From an uncultured Chlorobiaceae bacterium (GTDB lineage Bacteria; Bacteroidota; Chlorobiia; Chlorobiales; Chlorobiaceae): a stretch of DNA of 31,097 nt. Below the pieces are notes generated by a model that had not been told where the DNA came from, made no database searches, and saw only the letters and a list, made by a program, of their open reading frames with translations. How positions within the stretch are numbered: position 1 is the first letter of the stretch; each line of letters starts with the position of its first letter. Where the stretch lies: the NCBI GenBank assembly GCA_903904495.1, contig CAIVCU010000300.1:1-31097 (forward strand), written 5' to 3'. The position numbers and the translations under genes were made by a program. This document shows, piece by piece, positions 22,663-29,731 of the stretch.

Positions 22663-24171
22663 GTGTCAAATATCAAGATGACAGTTTCGGATGCCCTTAA
22701 GCATCAGCTTGAGGAATCCACAGGCAATGACTACAACTGCTGCTACCAGTGTGGTAAATGTACAGCTGGCTGTCCGGCGGGAACATTCATGGATAATCCG
22801 CCAGCACGGATCATGCGTCTTATTCAGGCCGGCTATATGGAAGAAGCGCTGAAAAGTGATGCACTCTGGTACTGCCTGGGCTGCCAGACCTGCACCTCGC
22901 GATGTCCCCAGAATATGGAGATTGCAGCCACTATGGACTCGCTTAGAGCTCTGGCGATTGAAAAGAACATTATTTCAGAAGACAAAGCAAAAAAGCTTGT
23001 CAATGCCTTTCATCTCTCGTTCCTCAACAACATCCGCAAACACGGTCGTCTGGAGGAACTCTCACTGGTCAACAGTTACAAGCTCCGCACAAGATCCTTT
23101 CTTCAGGATGCCGCATCCGGCGTCAGGATGTTTAAGGAGGGAAAGATCAATCCACTGCATACCCTAACCGGTAAAGGCGGGGTAAAAGCAAAGGATCAGA
23201 TCGCCAAAATATTTGAAGCTTCCGAAAAGCCATTTCATCCCTCAGTACCAAAACGACGCCCGATAAAGAAAGTGTTTAAACCTAACACTCCCCTATCGAT
23301 CAAGCCGGGGATGACCATCGGCTACTATCCGGGATGCTCACTCAGCGGAACAGCAAAGGAATTTGACATATCAGTAAAAAAAATGTGTGCCCTCCTCGGT
23401 GTGAAGCTGCAGGAAATCGAAGACTGGAACTGCTGTGGGGCAACATCCGCCCATGCCACCAATCACAAGCTTGCGCTGCTGCTTCCTGCTAGAAACCAGG
23501 CGCTTGCTGACGCTCAGGGACTGACTTGTGTCCTTGCCCCTTGCGCGGCATGCCAGAACCGTCAGGTAACCACCCGGCAAGCCCTGTTGGATTCGCCTGA
23601 ACTTCGTGAGGAAGTTCGTTCCATTACCGGAATAGAGCCTACCTGCGTTGCAGAATTTATCGGTGTCACCCAGCTTCTTGAGGCGATGGAACCGGAGGAG
23701 ATCAAAAAAAGGGTAACAAAGCCGCTCACCGGGCTTAATCTTGCCTGCTATTACGGCTGTCTTCTGGTACGCCCTATGGAGGCAATGGGGTTTGACGATA
23801 TTGAAAACCCTCTCAAGATGGAGGCTGTGATGAGTGCTCTGGGAGCCACACCTGTGGATTGGGCATTCAAAATAGAGTGCTGCGGAGCAGGTCTCACGTT
23901 GGCCCAGCAACCACTTGTAGAAGAGCTCACACATAAAATTGCAAAAAATGCTGCTGCAAATGGTGCCGATGCATTTGTCGTAGCCTGTCCTCTGTGCCAT
24001 TCCAATCTTGACATGCGTCAGGATAGCATGAGAAAACGGTTCGGAGATATTAAACCAATGCCTGTTTACTATATTTCAGAACTTGTGGCCATTGCCTGCG
24101 GGGCTGATCCGTCTGAAGTTGCTGTAGGTAAGCATTTTGTTCCTGCACTCGATCTGGTTTCGAAACTTTAA
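22663..24171 (+). CDS. hdrBC: Fused heterodisulfide reductase subunits C and B (HdrC-HdrB)
   Basis: This is the catalytic partner of HdrA. The N-terminal ~100 residues are HdrC-like, with two 4Fe-4S motifs (CCYQCGKCTAGCP at about 26-38, CLGCQTCTSRCP at about 71-82). The rest is HdrB-like, with two complete CCG domains: YPGCS...NCCGAT...CAAC, then YYGC...ECCGAG...CPLC. Such sites hold non-cubane clusters that reduce or form disulfides. In most organisms hdrB and hdrC are separate, so the fusion is notable. The start at 22663 is GTG; the ATG at 22678 is an alternative, and neither has a clear ribosome-binding site. The physiological disulfide is unknown; in sulfur-metabolising bacteria DsrC is a candidate. 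Confidence 0.9.
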   Translation: MSNIKMTVSDALKHQLEESTGNDYNCCYQCGKCTAGCPAGTFMDNPPARIMRLIQAGYMEEALKSDALWYCLGCQTCTSRCPQNMEIAATMDSLRALAIEKNIISEDKAKKLVNAFHLSFLNNIRKHGRLEELSLVNSYKLRTRSFLQDAASGVRMFKEGKINPLHTLTGKGGVKAKDQIAKIFEASEKPFHPSVPKRRPIKKVFKPNTPLSIKPGMTIGYYPGCSLSGTAKEFDISVKKMCALLGVKLQEIEDWNCCGATSAHATNHKLALLLPARNQALADAQGLTCVLAPCAACQNRQVTTRQALLDSPELREEVRSITGIEPTCVAEFIGVTQLLEAMEPEEIKKRVTKPLTGLNLACYYGCLLVRPMEAMGFDDIENPLKMEAVMSALGATPVDWAFKIECCGAGLTLAQQPLVEELTHKIAKNAAANGADAFVVACPLCHSNLDMRQDSMRKRFGDIKPMPVYYISELVAIACGADPSEVAVGKHFVPALDLVSKL

Positions 24172-24526
24172 CCAATAACGATTATACTGTTGGTCTTCGA
24201 TGATTGTAAAGATCACCGGAACCATCATTGCACTCGGGGCCATTACTGTCAGCGGTTTCTTGACGTTTTATCCATGAACGCGCTGAAAAACAAAGGTTAT
24301 AATGTTGTACATTTCGGTGCTCTTTTCTCTCAGTGGGATTCAATAATTTCATCCATTGATTTTCCTGAAAAGACTGAGTCAATCAGCTCCTTGAGCCACA
24401 ACAATAACAATGGGTTCGGGTCATATTCGTGCATAATTGAACATGATGAAGCGAGGTGCCGTTTTCATTAAGCACCATTTTATTGGGGTCCCGTCCTATG
24501 ACGGTTTCATACTAAATGATTGAGTT
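24172..24526. other. Gap between hdrBC and hdrA
   Basis: No established gene is seen. A tiny frame at 24200-24277 encodes a 25-residue hydrophobic peptide. The gap breaks the otherwise tight operon, so hdrA may have its own promoter here, but no good hexamers stand out. Longer frames (for example 24190-24471) have low-complexity, His/Asn-rich products and are rejected. Confidence 0.4.
24200..24277 (+). CDS. Possible 25-residue membrane peptide
   Basis: The frame encodes MIVKITGTIIALGAITVSGF followed by LTFYP, one membrane-spanning helix with a positive residue near the start. It lies 28 bp after hdrBC. It has no clear ribosome-binding site, so it may be a chance frame. Its position inside an electron-transfer operon makes it worth checking. 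Confidence 0.2.
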   Translation: MIVKITGTIIALGAITVSGFLTFYP

Positions 24527-26497
24527 ATGGCGAAAATAGGGGTATTCATATGTCATTGCGGTGAAAATGTCGGTGCAAAGGTTGACTGCACCAAACTGGC
24601 TGCTGCCATGGGTGAACACCCGGGTGTGGCGGTTTCGGTGGAGTACAAATACTTTTGTTCCGATCCGGGCCAGGAGAGCGTTAAAAGAGCGATCCGCGAA
24701 AATAATCTTACCGGTGTCGTTGTTGCTGCCTGCTCGCCGAGAATGCATGAAGCTACATTCCGCAAAGCATGTGCCGAAGCCGGATTGAACCCCTATTTAT
24801 GTGAAATAGCGAACATTCGCGAACAGTGTTCATGGGTGCATACCGATAATGACAAGGCGACTGAAAAAGCCATGGACATCACCCGGTCGATGGTTGAGAA
24901 AGTTAAACGCAACAATAAACTGCAGCCTATTGAAGTGCCTGTTACCCGTCGTGCACTCGTGATTGGAGGAGGAATTGCAGGCATCCAGGCGGCACTCGAC
25001 ATTGCCAATGCCGGTCAGGAGGTAGTGCTGGTTGAGCGTGAGCAATCTCTTGGCGGTCACATGGCTCAATTATCAGAGACTTTCCCTACGCTCGATTGCT
25101 CTCAGTGCATCATGACTCCAAGAATGGTTGAAGCAGCGCAACATCCAAAAATAAGACTGCTTACCTATGCTGAAATAGAGAGTGTCGATGGTTATATCGG
25201 GAACTTTTCGGTCAGGGTTCGTATGAAGTCACGCTACGTTGATGTTAATAAATGTACCGGCTGTGGCGACTGTATAACGAAGTGCCCAGCAAAAAAAATC
25301 TCAAGTGAGTTCGATTGCGGCCTCGGAAAACGTACAGCAATCTACACACCGTTTGCCCAGTCTGTGCCGAATATTCCTGTTATCGACAAAGAGAACTGCA
25401 TCTATTTCAAAAACGGAAAATGCAAAATCTGTGCTAAAACCTGCCAGTGCGATGCTATCAACTTTGACATGCCGGACACCTTTGTAGACCTTGAAATAGG
25501 TGCCATTGTTGTTGCCACTGGATTCCAGGTTCAGAATAACACCATGTACGGTGAGTATGGCTACGGAAAATATCCTGATGTTATTAACGGTCTTCAATTC
25601 GAACGTCTTGCTTCAGCAAGTGGCCCGACAGCAGGTAAAATCCAGCGTCCTTCGGATGGGGCCGAACCTCAGACAGTGGTCTTTATCCAATGCGCAGGAT
25701 CCCGTGACCCGTCAAAAGGGGTGCGCTATTGTTCCAAGATTTGCTGCATGTACACCGCGAAGCACGCCATGCTTTATGCCCATAAGGTTCATAGCGGAAA
25801 AACCCATATTTTTTATATGGATATCCGTGCGGCAGGCAAAGGATACGACGAGTTCAGCCGGAGAGCAATTGAGGAAGATGAAGCCGCATATGTACGCGGA
25901 AGGGTAAGCAAGGTGTGGCAGGAAAACGGTAAGTTAATGGTCAGAGGTGTGGATACCCTGCTGGGAAGACCTGTTGAAATAGCCGCTGATATGGTGGTAC
26001 TTGCAACCGCAATTATTGCACAGCCGGATGCGAAAGAGTTTGCAAAAACAATCGGTATCGGTTATGACGAATATGGATTCTACAACGAGGCTCATCTTAA
26101 GCTCCGCCCTGTTGAATCATCAACTGCAGGAGTTTTCCTTGCTGGAGCCTGCCAGTCGCCCAAAGATATTCCCGATTCAGTCGCACAGGCATCGGCGACG
26201 GCAAGCAAGGTTCTTGCTCTTTTCAGCAAGGATATGCTTGAGAGGGAACCTGTTGTTGCCACGAATAACGAAGCAACCTGTGCCGGATGCTGGGGTTGCG
26301 TACTTGCCTGTCCCTATAATGCTATTGAGCAGAAAGATATTGTCGACCGTTCCGGACGGGTCATCAAACGGGTTGCATCCGTCAATCCGGGCCTATGTCA
26401 GGGTTGCGGTACCTGCGTGACCTTCTGCCGCTCAAATAGTCTCGACCTGGCAGGCTTTACTGAAAAACAGATCTTTGCAGAAGTGATGGGTCTCTGA
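24527..26497 (+). CDS. hdrA: Heterodisulfide reductase subunit A
   Basis: This is the flavin-containing, electron-bifurcating core of Hdr complexes. The 656 residues begin with the HdrA N-terminal domain (GVFICHCGENV, with CSPRMHEATF later). The FAD motif ALVIGGGIAGIQAALDIANA lies at about residues 141-160, followed by LGGHMAQLSETFPTLDCSQC. A 4Fe-4S motif, CTGCGDCITKCP, lies at about 244-256, and a Cys-rich segment (CKICAKTCQCDAI) sits near 300. The C-terminal ferredoxin-like domain carries two clusters (CAGCWGCVLACP and CQGCGTCVTFC). HdrA takes electrons from FlxA/FlxD and splits them between ferredoxin and HdrB. The flxD gene starts 52 bp after the stop. Confidence 0.94.
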   Translation: MAKIGVFICHCGENVGAKVDCTKLAAAMGEHPGVAVSVEYKYFCSDPGQESVKRAIRENNLTGVVVAACSPRMHEATFRKACAEAGLNPYLCEIANIREQCSWVHTDNDKATEKAMDITRSMVEKVKRNNKLQPIEVPVTRRALVIGGGIAGIQAALDIANAGQEVVLVEREQSLGGHMAQLSETFPTLDCSQCIMTPRMVEAAQHPKIRLLTYAEIESVDGYIGNFSVRVRMKSRYVDVNKCTGCGDCITKCPAKKISSEFDCGLGKRTAIYTPFAQSVPNIPVIDKENCIYFKNGKCKICAKTCQCDAINFDMPDTFVDLEIGAIVVATGFQVQNNTMYGEYGYGKYPDVINGLQFERLASASGPTAGKIQRPSDGAEPQTVVFIQCAGSRDPSKGVRYCSKICCMYTAKHAMLYAHKVHSGKTHIFYMDIRAAGKGYDEFSRRAIEEDEAAYVRGRVSKVWQENGKLMVRGVDTLLGRPVEIAADMVVLATAIIAQPDAKEFAKTIGIGYDEYGFYNEAHLKLRPVESSTAGVFLAGACQSPKDIPDSVAQASATASKVLALFSKDMLEREPVVATNNEATCAGCWGCVLACPYNAIEQKDIVDRSGRVIKRVASVNPGLCQGCGTCVTFCRSNSLDLAGFTEKQIFAEVMGL

Positions 26498-26549
26498 AAA
26501 GAGCTCTACTTTTTGCTGAACAACAGAACTTTGCTACCGGAGTTAGCCG

Positions 26550-26999
26550 ATGAGTGAAACTTTTGAGCCGAAAATCATAGCGTTTGTCTGTACCTACTGT
26601 ACCTATGCCGGCGCTGACCTTGCAGGCACAAGCCGGTTGAAGTATGCTCCTAATGTGCGAATTATCCGCCTTCCATGCACAGGGAGAATCAGCCCGATGT
26701 TTATCCTTAAAGCTCTCCAGAAAGGCGCTGATGGTGTTCTGATAAGCGGATGCCACCCCGGAGACTGCCATTTTACCCACGGAAACTATCACGCACGCCG
26801 CAGATGGATGGTTTTCCGTGCCCTGCTTGACTTTATAGGTATTCCACCGGAACGGGTTAAGTACTCCTGGATCAGTGCCGCTGAAGGAGTAAAGTTTGCT
26901 GAATTCATAAACAGCGTCACTGAAGATATCCGCACACTGGGTCCTTTTGAACAGTACAGTCAGTTGATCGAGCAAACGCAGGCACCAGCGTCACTATAA
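26550..26999 (+). CDS. flxD: MvhD/FlxD-type 2Fe-2S electron-transfer subunit
   Basis: This is a 149-residue protein of the MvhD family, which carries a 2Fe-2S cluster between an electron donor and HdrA. All five cysteines are present: C14, C17 (CTYC), C43 (PCTGR), C68 and C73 (GCHPGDC). The segment GADGVLISGCHPGDCHF is a family hallmark. The ATG has GGAG eight bases upstream, one of the clearest ribosome-binding sites in this operon. The next gene begins 11 bp later. In methanogens MvhD links a hydrogenase to HdrA; here no hydrogenase genes are present, and the donor is most likely the FlxA-type subunit. Confidence 0.92.
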   Translation: MSETFEPKIIAFVCTYCTYAGADLAGTSRLKYAPNVRIIRLPCTGRISPMFILKALQKGADGVLISGCHPGDCHFTHGNYHARRRWMVFRALLDFIGIPPERVKYSWISAAEGVKFAEFINSVTEDIRTLGPFEQYSQLIEQTQAPASL

Positions 27000-27010
27000 A
27001 AAAATATGGA

Positions 27011-27841
27011 ATGAGTATCGAAGAACAATACAGAACGAGGGCAAAGGAACTTCTTTCAGGCGGTGCCGTCAAAATGGTTATCGGCTATGGTAAAGGCACT
27101 ACTGCCAATCGTCGTCGTCCTCTCTTTATCAGTTCACCGGATGAGGTTGAGCGGCTTGTGCTTGATGATGTCTGCATAACCAACCTTTCCGGATATCTTG
27201 TCAGTGAAGGTCTCCTGAGCGATGAAAAGCGTGTCGCAGTCTTTCTCCGTCCTGAAGGAATACGCGCTATCAATATTCTGGCTGCCGAATCGCAGCTTGA
27301 TGCGGATCAGATTGTTATTTTTGGATTCGATGTCAACGGAAATGAGGTGCAGGCATTGAAAGGCATCCATGTCGAAGAGTTTGCGGATGTCATTGGTTCG
27401 ATCAAAGAGGCCGCTCCCGAAGCAGCTGAAGAAGAGCTGTTTGAGAAAATCGAAAAAATGAGCCCACAGGAGCGCTTCTCATTCTGGCAGGAGGAATTTG
27501 CCAAGTGCATCAAATGCTATGCCTGCCGTCAGGCTTGTCCCATGTGTTACTGTCGCCGATGCATTGTCGACAGCAATCAGCCGCAATGGGTCAATACCTC
27601 TTCTCATACACTCGGAAATTTTGAATGGAATATCGTTCGGGCATTTCACCTTTCCGGACGTTGTGTCGAATGCGGCAACTGTGATCGGGCATGTCCGGTC
27701 AATATTCCGCTTCGTCTCATCAACCACCGGATGGCTGAAGAGGTCCTTGGGGCTTTTGATCACTTTTCCGGCATGAGCAAAACCCAGGAACCGGTGCTTG
27801 CCAGCTTTAAAAAAGACGATTCCGAGACATTCATTCTCTAA
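27011..27841 (+). CDS. flxC: 4Fe-4S subunit of Flx-type complex (FlxC-like)
   Basis: This 276-residue protein has two ferredoxin-like clusters in its second half: KCYACRQACPMCYCRRC at about 168-186 and CVECGNCDRACP at about 219-230. The N-terminal half (GTTANRRRPLFISSPDEVER and similar) resembles the coenzyme F420 hydrogenase/dehydrogenase beta-subunit type. In Hdr-Flx systems such subunits pass electrons from the FAD/NAD subunit to the 2Fe-2S subunit. The flxC versus flxB assignment is by gene order relative to the Desulfovibrio arrangement and is not certain. It lies 13 bp before the next gene, clearly in one operon. Confidence 0.82.
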   Translation: MSIEEQYRTRAKELLSGGAVKMVIGYGKGTTANRRRPLFISSPDEVERLVLDDVCITNLSGYLVSEGLLSDEKRVAVFLRPEGIRAINILAAESQLDADQIVIFGFDVNGNEVQALKGIHVEEFADVIGSIKEAAPEAAEEELFEKIEKMSPQERFSFWQEEFAKCIKCYACRQACPMCYCRRCIVDSNQPQWVNTSSHTLGNFEWNIVRAFHLSGRCVECGNCDRACPVNIPLRLINHRMAEEVLGAFDHFSGMSKTQEPVLASFKKDDSETFIL

Positions 27842-27854
27842 GTAACAAATTCGT

Positions 27855-28868
27855 ATGACAAAAATCCTCTTCAGTGATAAACTTGACAATTGTGTCGAAC
27901 GATGGAAATCAGGCGGTTTTACCATTATCGGACCTGTACAAAGAGCTAATATATCAACGTATGCCGCTGTTGAACATGCTGCCGAATTAGATTTTGGACT
28001 TGTTCTGCCAGACCGCTCGATCAAGGATCTTTTTTTCCCGCAGAGTGAACCGATGTTGCGTTATACGATAAAAAAAGAGTCCATCGACACGAATGAATGC
28101 CTTCCACCTGCAGGACCAAGAATTATCTTCGGCGCCCGCCCCTGTGATGCTTCAGGGATGTCGATCGACGATCCGCTTTTTGGATGGGACTATAAGGATG
28201 AATACTGGTTTCAGAGACGCAATGAATCGGTAATTATAACCATTGCATGCACAAAAGCTGATGATTTCTGTATGTGCACATCCCTTAAAATGGCGCCCGA
28301 CACCACAAAAGGCTCCGATATCCTGCTTCGACCACTTGCCGGCAATAAGGGGTGGCAGGTTGAGGAACTGACTGATCGAGGACGTGAAGCTTTCAGCGCT
28401 ATTGCTGATATCCTGCAGGAGGGCGCCGACACGCTGGCTCCTTTGGCTGTCGTTGAGAAAAAATTTGATCTTGATGCCTGTGTCACCTGGCTGCAGAATC
28501 CTGAAAATTTTGAGAGCAGATTCTGGAAAGAGATTTCGATGCGCTGTATCGGTTGCGCTTCGTGTACTTACCTCTGCCCAACCTGTCATTGCTTTGACAT
28601 CCAGGATGAAGGTGATACCTACACCGGCATAAGACGCAAAAACTGGGACAGCTGTTCATTTGCACTCTTTACAATGCACACTTCAGGCCATAACCCCCGG
28701 TCGACACAATCCGCACGATGGCGTCAGAGAATCATGCACAAATTCAATTATTTTCCAGGCAAATTCAGTGTGAACAGCTGCAGCGGATGCGGCCGGTGCT
28801 CACGCCAGTGCCCTGTTGACATGGGAATTACCGAGACCTTACAAGAGATATCAACATTATCGCTGTGA
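27855..28868 (+). CDS. flxB: 4Fe-4S dicluster subunit of Flx-type complex (FlxB-like)
   Basis: This 337-residue protein is related to the beta subunit of sulfhydrogenase and to AsrA. Two cluster motifs lie in the second half: CIGCASCTYLCPTCHC at about residues 231-246 and CSGCGRCSRQCP at about 308-319. A conserved N-terminal PRIIFGARPCDASGMS segment supports the family. It should relay electrons between the FAD/NAD subunit and the other ferredoxin-like subunit. It overlaps the next gene by 4 bp (GTGA), so the two are translationally coupled. No signal peptide is seen, so the complex is cytosolic. Confidence 0.88.
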   Translation: MTKILFSDKLDNCVERWKSGGFTIIGPVQRANISTYAAVEHAAELDFGLVLPDRSIKDLFFPQSEPMLRYTIKKESIDTNECLPPAGPRIIFGARPCDASGMSIDDPLFGWDYKDEYWFQRRNESVIITIACTKADDFCMCTSLKMAPDTTKGSDILLRPLAGNKGWQVEELTDRGREAFSAIADILQEGADTLAPLAVVEKKFDLDACVTWLQNPENFESRFWKEISMRCIGCASCTYLCPTCHCFDIQDEGDTYTGIRRKNWDSCSFALFTMHTSGHNPRSTQSARWRQRIMHKFNYFPGKFSVNSCSGCGRCSRQCPVDMGITETLQEISTLSL

Positions 28869-29731
28869 CAGAACATATCCACAACACACAACAGAACATC
28901 TACAAGCCGGCCATCATGAAGATTGTGGCCCGCCACGACGAAGCCCCAGGTGTAAGAACCATGAAACTTGAATTTCAGGATCCTGCTGACCATGAGTTTT
29001 TCAAGGAGACATACCGTACTGGCATGTTCGGTCTTTACGGAGTTTACGGCGAGGGAGAGAGCACCTTCTGTGTCGCGAGCCCTGAAACCCGAAAGGATTA
29101 CATCGAATGTACCTTCCGCCAATCGGGCAGGGTAACCTCGGCGTTGGCAAATGCTGATATCGGCGACCTCATCACCTTCAGAGGGCCATACGGGAACCGC
29201 TTTCCCATTGAGGAGTTCCATGGTAAAAACCTTCTTTTCGTTTCAGGAGGGATAGCCCTGCCACCGACGCGGAGCGTTATATGGTCCTGCCTTGACCAGC
29301 GCGAAAAATTCGGAAAGGTCACCATAGTTTACGGAGCACGTAGTGTCGCTGATCTGGTTTACAAGCATGAACTTGAGGAGTGGCAGGAGCGAAGCGATGT
29401 CGATCTTGTACTGACCGTTGATCCGGGCGGAGAGTCACCAGACTGGAAAAACAAAGTTGGCTTTGTACCTACCGTACTTGAGGAGGCTGCCCCCTCTCCG
29501 GATAACTGCATCGCCGTAATTTGCGGACCGCCAATCATGATCAAATTTACTTTGATTTCGCTCAAAAAACTTGGATTCGATGAATCCAACGTCTATACAA
29601 CACTTGAAAACCGAATGAAATGCGGTCTTGGCAAATGCGGACGCTGCAATGTCGGCTCGGTATATGTGTGCAAAGAGGGGCCAGTCTTTACTGCAGCTGA
29701 GGTTTCCCGGATGCCGTCAGCCGATTTATAA
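28865..29731 (+). CDS. flxA: FAD/NAD-binding subunit of Flx-type complex (FlxA)
   Basis: This is the 288-residue NAD(P)H-dehydrogenase subunit of the complex, related to the gamma subunit of sulfhydrogenase and to AsrB. A ferredoxin-reductase-like FAD domain (residues about 15-110, with FRGPYGNRFP) is followed by an NAD domain (FVSGGIALPP, VYGARSVADL, ICGPPIMIKF). A C-terminal 2Fe-2S-like motif, CGLGKCGRCNVGSVYVC, lies at about 253-269. The GTG start is joined to the flxB stop (GTGA), and an internal Met at 28916 is an alternative. By family, NADH electrons would enter here and be passed to HdrA, possibly reversibly. Its stop codon overlaps that of murB. Confidence 0.9.
   Translation: MTEHIHNTQQNIYKPAIMKIVARHDEAPGVRTMKLEFQDPADHEFFKETYRTGMFGLYGVYGEGESTFCVASPETRKDYIECTFRQSGRVTSALANADIGDLITFRGPYGNRFPIEEFHGKNLLFVSGGIALPPTRSVIWSCLDQREKFGKVTIVYGARSVADLVYKHELEEWQERSDVDLVLTVDPGGESPDWKNKVGFVPTVLEEAAPSPDNCIAVICGPPIMIKFTLISLKKLGFDESNVYTTLENRMKCGLGKCGRCNVGSVYVCKEGPVFTAAEVSRMPSADL

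Noticed and set aside
23371..24000. Minus-strand open frame of 209 codons opposite hdrBC
   Set aside because: It is antisense to a well-supported HdrB region with intact cysteine motifs and has no recognisable domain.
24190..24471. 93-codon frame in the gap between hdrBC and hdrA
   Set aside because: The product is His/Asn/Ser-rich low complexity with no ribosome-binding site; a smaller hydrophobic frame within the same gap is recorded only as tentative.
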